A DNA stretch of 6,860 bases from an uncultured Alphaproteobacteria bacterium (GTDB taxonomy: Bacteria; Pseudomonadota; Alphaproteobacteria; Rs-D84). The notes under the pieces are model-generated. The model ran no database searches. It saw nothing but the letters and a program-made list of their open reading frames with translations, and was not told the DNA's origin. Both the position numbers and the translations under genes were made by a program. Positions 1-6,765 of the stretch are shown here, piece by piece. Position 1 is the first letter of the stretch, and the number at the start of each line of letters is the position of its first letter. The stretch is from positions 1 through 6,860 of the forward strand of contig CAMOCR010000039.1 of assembly GCA_946611025.1 (NCBI GenBank). Direction: 5' to 3'.

Positions 1-3000
1 CATTAGCGGCGGCGGGTGCCGCCGTTATTGTTGGTGGATTGTTTTTGTTGACCGATTGGCTGGACCCGGGTAATGACAATAAATCATCATCGTCATCATC
101 GGGTGGGTCGCACGCTGGCGGCAACAGTGGTGGTTCAACAACAACAACCGGTACCGCAGCATTTACATTGCCCGATGGACCGGCATCGTTGGAAACCGGT
201 TATAACTATACAAATGCGCTGAATTTTTTCAGTACGGAAAATACAGAGGCGCCGATATATTATGATAATTTTAATTTAATGACGAATGCATATAAACAGA
301 ATTATCTGTTGATGATGCACGGCTATTCGCCGTTGGCGCGTGGGTATCTGGGAATGCAGACATTGCGTAATTCATCAAATAATGCGCCATTGAATATTTC
401 TGGTAATAATCTGGGGACCGCCAGTGTTGGTGGTGGCGCACCGATAAATGTTGCGCTGGTCACGACAAATGGAATTGATGTGACGGCAAATTCTGGCGAT
501 TCTTCGCTGATGAATAAGTTTTTGCTGTGGACAACATTGAATGATAATGGAACTGCGACCAATGGTGCCAGCAACGATATGGTATCCAGCAAGTATTACA
601 ATAATATCATCGTTCGTGGGACAAATAATCAATCTTTGGCGGATGATTCCGTGCTGGAAGATGTGACCAAGGTTCAAACATTTGATTTGTCGGGACATGG
701 TACGGCGATTGAAAACACATCGGCGACCGCCGATGATAATTTAATTGCCAAGGTTGTTGCGGGTTCGGATACGGGCTTTACAAATGCAGACTATGTTGGG
801 TTTATGCCGAATGGTCAGTTGTCAGTTTTTCGTACCGGTGGTGGCGTTGGTGTCGATGGTGCAATTGATTACTATAACTATCGTGCATTGTATTTGGCGG
901 CGACGGCATTGCCAACATCTGCGGCTGATGGTCGGTTTAAGCCAACGGTTTTGGCAAACGCATCGGTGATTTCTTCATTGCGTGATGATGTTGAAACAAT
1001 CGATTATATTCGTGGGTTTTCCAATGACACGGTCTCTGATTTACAACAGACGGTATATGCGTCGCTTATTGACAATTACTATGATGTGAACACAGCCGAT
1101 GGAACATCTGGTGCCAATGCCGCCCCCAGCACCGATGCGATAAACTTTATGTCGCATTTGGGGTCATCTTATTCGCCGATAACCATATTTGCAACCGGTT
1201 CAAATAAAATTAGTGCCACCGAATTTGCATATCGTGGTGGGCAAACATATACGGCAACATTTGAAAATGCGGTACCACTGTTATATCCAAACACAGAACA
1301 TTTATTTATGTCGGTTGTGGGGGTTGTGCTGGATGGCGATGGTACCAGTGGGCAAAGTACAGTTTCGGGATATGTCCCCAGTGCAAAATATCAAATTACC
1401 CAGTGGACAAACATGAACGGAACACCCACGGATGCAACCGATGATACATATTACCGTGGTCGTGCATGTGGGTTTGCGGGCGCGGGGACAGGCGGAATTG
1501 ACCCATGGTGTTTTGCGGCGGCGGGCGTGACCGATGAACTGGCGGTGGCATCGGCGGCGGGCGCAGTTGGCGCATTACAATCGGCGTTTTCATATATGAC
1601 ACCAAGACAAATATATACATTGATGGCATTGACCGCCGATGGTGCATATTTGGCAACCGCAGATGATGGTACGATTTATACAGATGCAACATTGACATCG
1701 TATCTGCAAAATATGTACACGTTGCCAAACGATTATCAGGCACGTGTTGATAACGGTGCAGATTATCTGGATGTATTCAAAGAAGTGTTTGGTTACGGTA
1801 TGATAAATCTGGAACGCGCAACCACACCATCCAAGACGATTTATTACTATGCGGGATCTGCAACCAATCCAGACATTGTTGCGACATCTGGGAATGCATA
1901 TTGGCGCGCGGCAACAAATACGGTGTTTAATGCATCTGGGGCATTACCGGTGCGCGCGGCAACGGTGACAACATCGGCATACGACGTTTTGACCAGTGTT
2001 GATGGTGCGCTGTCGTTGCCACGTGTTTGGACAAATGAATTTTCATTGGGTAATGGCGGGCGGCATGCGTTATACATGGGTGATGTGTTGGGCGAATTAA
2101 AAACACGCAATGATGAATCGCAAGATGCGAAAGTTGGTGATATGGCGTTTCATTTTGCACGGTCGGCGCGTGCATATGATGACGGCATGGGCGGGTTGGA
2201 TGAACTGCGTTTGTCGTTTGATATGGGCGCGTTTCATGTTGCCGCCGATTATCAGCGATACCTGACAGATGGCACATCGCGATTTGCCGGCATGCATAAT
2301 CCAGTTTTGGCGTTGGCATCAAACGCAATAACATCGGGCGCATCATATGATATGGGTAATTGGTCAATTGGGGCGCGTGCGTTTTCGGGCGCAATTACAA
2401 ATGATGGGTTGCTGGAAAATGACCCAACATTGTCGGCGGTATTTATGCCGGCAACACTGGGATGGGTAAGTGGCGCACAATCAAGCATTGCATGGAATAA
2501 CGATAAATTTGGGTTTAACACATCGTTTGGTATGATGCATGAAACAGATACGGTCTTGGGCGCGCAAAGTGACGGATTGTTTGGTCTGGGGGCGGGGGAT
2601 ACGCAATATGTTGATGCCGAATTGCGTTTTTCACCGATGGATAATGTGGTGCTGAAATTGCGCGGAACATATGCGCGAACTGATGCCACGGCGGATGGTT
2701 TAATGGTCGCAGATGTATCGGCAATTGAATCAAATGCGTTCGCGTTTGGTGCAGATATTGGTAATTTCAGTTTTGCAGTTTCACAGCCACTGGCGGCATA
2801 TCGTGGGGCAATGAAATATTCATATGCCGACTATGCCGTTGTTGATAATGGCGATGGAACATATGGCATAGATGTTGTTGATTCTGGGCTGCGTTCGTTG
2901 CAATTTGGATCGCGCACGCGCGAATTACGATTTAATGCCGAATATCGTCATAACTTTGGTGAATTTACCGATGGGGCGTTGGGCTTTATATATCGTGTGA

Positions 3001-3074
3001 ATCCAAACAATACAGATGAATTTGGAAATGAATCAATATTCATGCTGAAAATGACACACCGTGTGGGAATATAG
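1..3074 (+). CDS. S8 subtilisin-like autotransporter, 5'-partial, probable pseudoprotease
   Basis: The reading frame is open from the window edge (first full codon at base 3, 1023 codons plus TAG), so the true start lies upstream; the TTG at 39 sits inside the hydrophobic segment and is not the start. Seen, numbering from base 3: a signal/membrane segment (about 1-20), a Ser/Gly/Thr linker (about 26-52), then a subtilase-like passenger to about 610. Its landmarks are SGHGTA (His at 696-698), FMPNGQLSVFR, IFATGSN near the oxyanion position, CGFAGAGTGGIDPWC with the only two cysteines, AAGAVGALQSAF and FGYGMINLERA. The last 340 or so residues alternate polar and nonpolar residues as in an outer-membrane beta-barrel. 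From family knowledge the barrel would export the passenger. The usual catalytic Asp (region 444-482) and the Ser of GTS (region 1524-1589) are not recognisable. Family assignment is fairly sure, loss of activity is inferred. Confidence 0.82.
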   Translation, partial: LAAAGAAVIVGGLFLLTDWLDPGNDNKSSSSSSGGSHAGGNSGGSTTTTGTAAFTLPDGPASLETGYNYTNALNFFSTENTEAPIYYDNFNLMTNAYKQNYLLMMHGYSPLARGYLGMQTLRNSSNNAPLNISGNNLGTASVGGGAPINVALVTTNGIDVTANSGDSSLMNKFLLWTTLNDNGTATNGASNDMVSSKYYNNIIVRGTNNQSLADDSVLEDVTKVQTFDLSGHGTAIENTSATADDNLIAKVVAGSDTGFTNADYVGFMPNGQLSVFRTGGGVGVDGAIDYYNYRALYLAATALPTSAADGRFKPTVLANASVISSLRDDVETIDYIRGFSNDTVSDLQQTVYASLIDNYYDVNTADGTSGANAAPSTDAINFMSHLGSSYSPITIFATGSNKISATEFAYRGGQTYTATFENAVPLLYPNTEHLFMSVVGVVLDGDGTSGQSTVSGYVPSAKYQITQWTNMNGTPTDATDDTYYRGRACGFAGAGTGGIDPWCFAAAGVTDELAVASAAGAVGALQSAFSYMTPRQIYTLMALTADGAYLATADDGTIYTDATLTSYLQNMYTLPNDYQARVDNGADYLDVFKEVFGYGMINLERATTPSKTIYYYAGSATNPDIVATSGNAYWRAATNTVFNASGALPVRAATVTTSAYDVLTSVDGALSLPRVWTNEFSLGNGGRHALYMGDVLGELKTRNDESQDAKVGDMAFHFARSARAYDDGMGGLDELRLSFDMGAFHVAADYQRYLTDGTSRFAGMHNPVLALASNAITSGASYDMGNWSIGARAFSGAITNDGLLENDPTLSAVFMPATLGWVSGAQSSIAWNNDKFGFNTSFGMMHETDTVLGAQSDGLFGLGAGDTQYVDAELRFSPMDNVVLKLRGTYARTDATADGLMVADVSAIESNAFAFGADIGNFSFAVSQPLAAYRGAMKYSYADYAVVDNGDGTYGIDVVDSGLRSLQFGSRTRELRFNAEYRHNFGEFTDGALGFIYRVNPNNTDEFGNESIFMLKMTHRVGI
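84..147 (+). repeat. Low-complexity Ser/Thr linker with trinucleotide repeats
   Basis: Bases 84-101 are two exact copies of the 9-mer TCATCATCG coding for six serines. About 35 bp later a run of ACA triplets (137-147) codes for threonines. Together with the glycines between them they form a flexible linker directly after the N-terminal hydrophobic segment of the autotransporter. Such triplet tracts can change length without shifting the frame. Confidence 0.7.
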
Positions 3075-3107
3075 AATTACTACCCCGTCTTGCTGCGCTG
3101 CGCTTGC
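3038..3107 (+). repeat. 70-bp direct repeat, copy 1 (end of autotransporter gene)
   Basis: This stretch is repeated at 3140-3209 with an offset of exactly 102 bp and one mismatch (G3074 against A3176). It covers the last codons of the autotransporter (FMLKMTHRVGI), the stop codon and 33 bp of downstream sequence. The single difference turns the TAG stop of this copy into TAA in the second. The offset is a multiple of three, so both copies lie in the same frame. Confidence 0.95.
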
Positions 3108-3138
3108 AATCCACCCCTTCGCAGAGCAAAGGGGATTT
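3081..3138. repeat. Double-hairpin palindromic element, possibly dispersed
   Basis: Two inverted repeats lie side by side. The first is imperfect: TTGC at 3090-3093 pairs with GCAA at 3106-3109 around a GC-rich centre. The second pairs CCCCTT (3114-3119) with AAGGGG (3129-3134) around a 9-base loop, and can be extended by AAT/ATT after a 3-base bulge. No T-run follows on the + strand, only ATTTAATT, so it is a weak terminator at best. Its general look (a CCCCGTC box, a GC-rich hairpin, then a CCCC/GGGG hairpin) is that of short dispersed intergenic palindromes. Whether it recurs in the genome cannot be seen here. Confidence 0.5.
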
Positions 3139-3139
3139 A

Positions 3140-3209
3140 ATTCATGCTGAAAATGACACACCGTGTGGGAATATAAAATTACTACCCCGTCTTGCTGCGC
3201 TGCGCTTGC
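3140..3209 (+). repeat. 70-bp direct repeat, copy 2 (duplicated gene end)
   Basis: Second copy of 3038-3107, with 69 of 70 bases identical. It holds an orphan copy of the last codons of the autotransporter, closed by TAA at 3174-3176. It is cut off from the gene by the TAG at 3072 and a further in-frame TAA at 3138-3140. After 3209 the two copies diverge: copy 1 continues into the CCCC/GGGG hairpin, copy 2 into the promoter region of the next gene. Confidence 0.95.
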
Positions 3210-3228
3210 TAACAGTGTTTGATTTGTG

Positions 3229-3256
3229 TTGACAAAAATCTAATTTTGTTTATCCT
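3229..3256 (+). promoter_or_regulatory. Sigma-70-type promoter of the orphan small gene
   Basis: A perfect TTGACA -35 box (3229-3234) is followed after 16 bp by TATCCT (3251-3256). TAGAAT at 3256-3261 is a better -10 by sequence but sits 21 bp away, which is too far. Transcription should begin around 3263, which places the ATG at 3266 at the very start of the RNA. This favours the ATG at 3287, which has a GGGG Shine-Dalgarno at 3274-3277. Confidence 0.65.
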
Positions 3257-3286
3257 AGAATTGATATGAGTATCGGGGTGTCAGAT

Positions 3287-3694
3287 ATGAAAATAATTGA
3301 ATATATGAAAAATATTTTTTCACCATATACAAAATTGCCACGTGATTTTGTACGCAATCCGGAATTTGATGCCGTGTATTTGGTGGATTCATTGGGTTAT
3401 GTCCCAGAAGTCGTGCATGCAAAAGACGGTAAAACGTATTTGTATTTCACAAACGTCAATGGGGAAACAATTCGTTTGGTACGCAAAATGGGCTTTCGTC
3501 TGCAATTACACAAAAGTCATAAATACATGCCGGCGCGATATGTTTTTCGTGCACATATCAAGCATGATATGCCACGCGAAGTGCTGGACATTGTTAATAA
3601 ATTTACGACGGTATATCACAATGGAATGTTGGCATATAAATTAAACCCAGAATACATGAAATACATTGCAAATTATAATATGAAAATGAAATAA
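3287..3694 (+). CDS. Small basic protein of unknown function (135 aa)
   Basis: I do not recognise this protein. The ATG at 3287 was chosen over the in-frame ATG at 3266 (142 aa) because the promoter predicts an RNA start near 3263 and because GGGG lies 9 bases before 3287. The product is rich in Lys, Arg, Tyr, His and Met, has no cysteine, signal peptide or membrane segment, and is probably cytoplasmic. A stretch around residues 37-67 (VPEVVHAKDGKTYLYF, then NGETIRLVRK) looks like a small beta-sheet. A strongly basic piece at 66-94 (KMGFRLQLHKSHKYMPARY) could bind nucleic acid or an acidic partner, but this is speculation. The gene is monocistronic, with its own promoter and terminator. Codon use matches its neighbours and the frame is clean, so it is very likely a real gene. 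Confidence 0.8.
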   Translation: MKIIEYMKNIFSPYTKLPRDFVRNPEFDAVYLVDSLGYVPEVVHAKDGKTYLYFTNVNGETIRLVRKMGFRLQLHKSHKYMPARYVFRAHIKHDMPREVLDIVNKFTTVYHNGMLAYKLNPEYMKYIANYNMKMK

Positions 3695-3695
3695 A

Positions 3696-3720
3696 AAACC
3701 GCCCGTTTGGGCGGTTTGTT
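3696..3720. terminator. Bidirectional intrinsic terminator between convergent genes
   Basis: A perfect 9-bp stem, AAACCGCCC (3696-3704) and GGGCGGTTT (3709-3717), closes a GTTT loop. On the + strand TTTGTTTTAA follows, ending the small basic protein gene whose stop lies at 3692-3694. On the - strand the same stem is followed by a T-rich run (TTTTTTATTT), ending the DUF1015 gene whose stop is at 3721-3723. The single hairpin therefore serves both convergent genes and partly overlaps the tail of each transcript. Confidence 0.9.
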
Positions 3721-4959
3721 TTAATCCAGTTTATGAATTACCAGACCACTGCGCAATTTCGGTTCGAACCATGTCGTTTTTGGTGGCATGATGTTGCCCG
3801 TGTCGGCAATGTCGATAATTTGTTGCATTGTGACCGGGAACAGTGCGAACGCCGCGACCATTTCACCGGAATCAACACGTTTTTGTAATTCGCCCAAACC
3901 ACGAATTCCGCCGACAAAGTCGATGCGGTCGCTGGTGCGTAAATCGCCCAAATTTAATATTTTATCAAATACTAAATTAGACAAAACGGTCACATCCAAC
4001 ACGCCGATTGGGTCGTTGTCGTTATATGTGCCGGGTTTTGCGGTCAATGAATACCATTTGCCGCCCAAGTACATTCCAAAGTTGTGCAATTTGTTTGGTT
4101 TATAAATGTCGGCACCCATTTCAACGACATCAAATGATTCACGTAATTTTTCCAAAAATTCATCATTTGTTAAACCGTTCAAATCGCGCACAACACGGTT
4201 ATAGTCAATAACATGCAATTGTGACGCGGGGAAAATCACCGCCAAAAAGAAATTATATTCTTCATTGCCGGTGTGGTTCGGGTTTTGTTCGCGCTTTTCC
4301 GCGCCAACACGTGCGGCGGCGGCGGTACGATGGTGACCATCGGCAACATACATTGCGGGAATATTTTTGAATATTTCGGTTATGCGCGCGTTAATCGCAT
4401 CATCGCGAATTGCCCAAAAAGTATGACCGAAACCGTCTGGGGCAACAAAGTCATATTCGGGAGCATTGTTTGCGACATAGTCCGCAACAATTTTGTTCAT
4501 TTCATCGACATCTGGATATGCAAAGAACACCGGTTCGATATTTGCATTTTGAATGCGAACATGAATCATGCGATCGTCTTCTTTTTCTTTACGCGTTAAT
4601 TCATGTTTTTTAATTTTGCCGGTCATATAGTCATCAACATTTGCCGCCGCAACAAGGCCATATTGTGTGCGACCATTCATTGTCTGGGCATAGATATAGT
4701 ACATTTCATGGTCGTCTTGGACCAACCAACCGTTGTCTTGCCATTTTTTAAAGTTTTCAACCGCTTTGTCATATGTGCGCTGTTCGTGTTCGCCGGCAAT
4801 TGGGTCAAAATCGATTTCTGGTTTGATAATGTGCAGTAATGATTTTTCGCCGGCCTCGGCTTTGGCTTCGACAGAATTCAAAACGTCATATGGACGCGAT
4901 GCAACTTCGGTGGCTAATTCGCGTGGTGGACGAACACCGGCAAATGGTTTTATTTTCAT
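3721..4959 (-). CDS. DUF1015-family protein (COG4198), 412 aa
   Basis: The full length and motifs agree with DUF1015: PYDVL at residues 23-27, KHELTRKEKEDDR at 118-130, YVADGHHR at 204-211 and MPPKTTWFEPKLRSGL at 391-406 near the C-terminus. There is no signal peptide or membrane segment, so it should be cytoplasmic. The biochemical role is not known to me. The DGHHR box resembles the ParB/SerK-type nucleotide-binding motif, and the family is often found near serine biosynthesis genes in other bacteria, so a kinase-like role in serine metabolism is a guess; no ser gene lies in this window. The start is supported by AAAGGGG (complement of 4968-4974), 8 bases before ATG. It lies 66 bp downstream of the acylase gene on the same strand but also has its own promoter. 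Confidence 0.92.
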   Translation of the reverse strand: MKIKPFAGVRPPRELATEVASRPYDVLNSVEAKAEAGEKSLLHIIKPEIDFDPIAGEHEQRTYDKAVENFKKWQDNGWLVQDDHEMYYIYAQTMNGRTQYGLVAAANVDDYMTGKIKKHELTRKEKEDDRMIHVRIQNANIEPVFFAYPDVDEMNKIVADYVANNAPEYDFVAPDGFGHTFWAIRDDAINARITEIFKNIPAMYVADGHHRTAAAARVGAEKREQNPNHTGNEEYNFFLAVIFPASQLHVIDYNRVVRDLNGLTNDEFLEKLRESFDVVEMGADIYKPNKLHNFGMYLGGKWYSLTAKPGTYNDNDPIGVLDVTVLSNLVFDKILNLGDLRTSDRIDFVGGIRGLGELQKRVDSGEMVAAFALFPVTMQQIIDIADTGNIMPPKTTWFEPKLRSGLVIHKLD

Positions 4960-4964
4960 GTTTA

Positions 4965-5020
4965 AATCCCCTTTGGTTTTAATTCAGGGGGATTATATAC
5001 ACGAAAAAACGAAAGGTAAA
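4965..5020 (-). promoter_or_regulatory. Promoter, inverted repeat and RBS of the DUF1015 gene
   Basis: On the - strand a TTTACC -35 box (5015-5020) and a perfect TATAAT -10 box (4992-4997) are spaced by 17 bp; transcription should begin near 4985. A 7-bp inverted repeat, AATCCCC and GGGGATT (4988-4994 and 4965-4971) with a 16-base spacer, joins the -10 box to the Shine-Dalgarno. Because the first arm lies upstream of the predicted RNA start, the repeat is more likely an operator-like DNA site than an RNA hairpin for this promoter. It could form in RNA read through from the acylase gene. Confidence 0.6.
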
Positions 5021-5025
5021 ACGAT

Positions 5026-6105
5026 TTATTTAACTTTTATTGGAATAATTGTTTGGACTTTGGCGGTGTCCAACGGTGCGTATTGGAATTTCACATTTGC
5101 AAAGTCAATATTATTCATGTCAATCGAACGAATCGTTCGGTCATACATTGTGTGGTAATAAATTGTTTTATTGCCCAAATCGGTCGCAATTGTCCACTGG
5201 GTTGCCGATGGCATATTGTTTGTCGCGGTGCCTGAATTAAATTCAACGCCCAATGGCACATCGACATTGTTCAATATATGAAATGCCAACATTGCAGAAT
5301 CATAACCGGTTTTTTGTTGAATTGCGTAATTGCTTAGCAGGGCCGCGCGTACGAAACGTGATGGTGGTGTGAAATCACCCGGCAAGCCCAACATGCCACT
5401 GTCGGAACCAAACGCGCGCAATGTTATTCCGCCCAGTTTTACCGGCCCCGCGGTACCCGGTTTCAAATTTATATAATTGTTCAGGTTTGTTATATGCCAT
5501 GGATAGCCCGGCGAATTTGAGATTGCGCCAACAGTGCTTTCGTAAAAATGTGCGTTGCCATCGATAAATTCCAAAATAACTTGGCGACCGGTGGCATCGG
5601 TTATGCGCCAATGTGCCGTTGATGCCGATGGGTCAATGTTGGTGACAGTTATGTTTTGGATTGCATCTTGAATTTGGTCAATGGTTGAAAACCGCGACAG
5701 CATCCACGCCACCAATTCAAAGTCCGCAATGCTGGTATCGTGGCGGCTGGCGGTGTATGGTGGATATTCGCCGTAATCTGGGAAATAGAACAGCCCCGCC
5801 GATAATCCCGCTTCGTTTGTGCCGTCAATTACAAAGTCGGGTGATTCAACGGCAATGCCCGCATAGCCATAGACCGATGTGAACTGCATGCCGTCCATTT
5901 TACCATTTGGGGTCAGTGATGTTTGAATGTGTCCGCGTGGTACAATTACATACATATTATTGGTTTCGGTACGCGCCCAGTCCATTGTGCGTGCAACAAT
6001 GGTTGATTTGTCGCGTGCGTGTAATGTGATGCCGGTGCATGCATCGCCATAATTTATGATTCCCAAAATGCCAACAATTGTTGCGGCAAAGTATTTCAAG
6101 TTCAT
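5026..6105 (-). CDS. Secreted penicillin V acylase / choloylglycine hydrolase-family enzyme
   Basis: An Ntn-hydrolase of the linear amide C-N hydrolase family (CBAH/PVA), 359 aa. The first 22 residues form a signal peptide (MNLKYFAATIVGILGIINYG, DA). Cleavage after Ala22 would expose Cys23 as the N-terminal nucleophile. Counting from that Cys, every core residue known for penicillin V acylases and bile salt hydrolases falls at its textbook number: Cys1, Arg17, Asp20 (ARTMDW), Asn175 (SNSPGYPW) and Arg228 (PPSRFVRA). Family members cleave penicillin V, conjugated bile salts or N-acyl homoserine lactones, and the substrate cannot be read from the sequence. The signal peptide fits the Gram-negative, periplasmic branch. 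The start at 6103-6105 was chosen because GGGGGG lies 7 bases upstream; a 398-aa version from 6222 would bury the signal peptide. Confidence 0.93.
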   Translation of the reverse strand: MNLKYFAATIVGILGIINYGDACTGITLHARDKSTIVARTMDWARTETNNMYVIVPRGHIQTSLTPNGKMDGMQFTSVYGYAGIAVESPDFVIDGTNEAGLSAGLFYFPDYGEYPPYTASRHDTSIADFELVAWMLSRFSTIDQIQDAIQNITVTNIDPSASTAHWRITDATGRQVILEFIDGNAHFYESTVGAISNSPGYPWHITNLNNYINLKPGTAGPVKLGGITLRAFGSDSGMLGLPGDFTPPSRFVRAALLSNYAIQQKTGYDSAMLAFHILNNVDVPLGVEFNSGTATNNMPSATQWTIATDLGNKTIYYHTMYDRTIRSIDMNNIDFANVKFQYAPLDTAKVQTIIPIKVK

Positions 6106-6112
6106 TATTATT

Positions 6113-6162
6113 CCCCCCATTGTTATACATATATTATGTGTCTGGTGGGGTGGGGCATACAA
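6113..6162 (-). promoter_or_regulatory. Probable promoter and RBS of the acylase gene
   Basis: On the - strand TTGTAT (6157-6162) and CATAAT (6133-6138) are separated by 18 bp, which predicts an RNA start near 6126. A GGGGGG Shine-Dalgarno (6113-6118) follows, 7 bases before the ATG. The RBS is clear and decides the start codon. The promoter boxes are imperfect and less certain; TATAAC slightly further downstream is an alternative -10. Confidence 0.45.
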
Positions 6163-6171
6163 CAGGAAACA

Positions 6172-6210
6172 TTGCGAAAACGGGTGTTTGTTTTCCCATA
6201 ATTTTATGAT
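6172..6210 (+). promoter_or_regulatory. Weak promoter candidates for the DUF5662-like gene
   Basis: TTGCGA (6172-6177) with CATAAT (6197-6202) has a 19-bp spacer. TATGAT (6205-6210) is an alternative -10 without a good -35. Either would give a leader of only a few bases before the ATG at 6223, and may start downstream of the ATG at 6214. Confidence 0.3.
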
Positions 6211-6213
6211 AGA

Positions 6214-6759
6214 ATGCAACACATGAACATATCAATTGATACGATTTATGAATTTCATCGCGTGCGTACAGGGTGCCATATCGCAACGGTGAATTATTTT
6301 GCAGAATTATTGGGTTATCATTTCCCCGAACATGATAATGATAAAAATGTTGAGCCAATGCGAACAGGGTATGCATACACGAACTATGCCAAGTATCACC
6401 CAAAATATAATTTGCCGGAAAATTATGCGGAATTATTTCACGCGGCACATAAAACGCACCACGAACATGCAACACATCATGTTGGTTTTTATGCTGGGGA
6501 TGTGTCAAAAATTCCAGATGTTCATGTAATTGAAATGGTGTGCGATTGGTCGGCGGCAAATTTCGAACAGTTCTATATTATGCATGACCACGAATATAAT
6601 ACCGTGAACGAATGGTTTAATGCGCAAATGGCGCACTTGAATTGGACCGATGCCCAAAAGAACATTATACATCGTGCGATGGATACGATTGCACAAAATC
6701 GTGATGACCAGAAAATAATGAAAATATGGTCGCCGGTATTGGAAATTGCCGAATTATGA
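6214..6759 (+). CDS. DUF5662-like, histidine-rich putative metal-binding protein
   Basis: The 181-aa protein resembles DUF5662: an N-terminal helix with HRVRTGCHIATV, then EHDNDK (residues 39-44), a histidine cluster HAAHKTHHEHATHH (76-89, seven His in 14 residues), and EMVCDW (107-112). Histidines, the HD pair and the late acidic-Trp box suggest an HD-like, all-helical metal-dependent fold, but the activity of this family is unknown to me. No signal peptide or membrane segment is seen, so it is probably cytoplasmic. The start is uncertain: neither the ATG at 6214 nor the one at 6223 (three codons later) has a Shine-Dalgarno, and the candidate promoters lie so close that a leaderless or very short-leader mRNA is possible. 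It is transcribed away from the acylase. No terminator is visible before the tRNA promoter. Confidence 0.78.
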   Translation: MQHMNISIDTIYEFHRVRTGCHIATVNYFAELLGYHFPEHDNDKNVEPMRTGYAYTNYAKYHPKYNLPENYAELFHAAHKTHHEHATHHVGFYAGDVSKIPDVHVIEMVCDWSAANFEQFYIMHDHEYNTVNEWFNAQMAHLNWTDAQKNIIHRAMDTIAQNRDDQKIMKIWSPVLEIAEL

Positions 6760-6765
6760 TTTTAT

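Noticed and set aside
39..41. TTG as the start codon of the autotransporter
   Set aside because: The frame stays open to base 3 and codes for a hydrophobic segment (LAAAGAAVIVGG) that belongs to the same signal/membrane region.
1396..2733. Several minus-strand reading frames of 66-155 aa inside the autotransporter
   Set aside because: They overlap a well-supported gene, have odd compositions rich in His, Pro and Met, and lack RBS; they are antisense shadows.
3038..3209. CRISPR-like repeat array
   Set aside because: Only two long copies with one coding for protein; no regular short repeats or spacers and no cas genes.
3266..3286. Seven-residue longer start of the small basic protein
   Set aside because: The ATG at 3266 coincides with the predicted RNA start and has no Shine-Dalgarno.
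6144..6155. G-rich tract as a possible G-quadruplex
   Set aside because: It has only three G-runs within a short span, so a stable four-tract structure is not supported.
6106..6222. N-terminal extension of the acylase to 398 aa
   Set aside because: It would place 39 polar residues before a clear signal peptide; the ATG at 6103-6105 has a strong GGGGGG Shine-Dalgarno.
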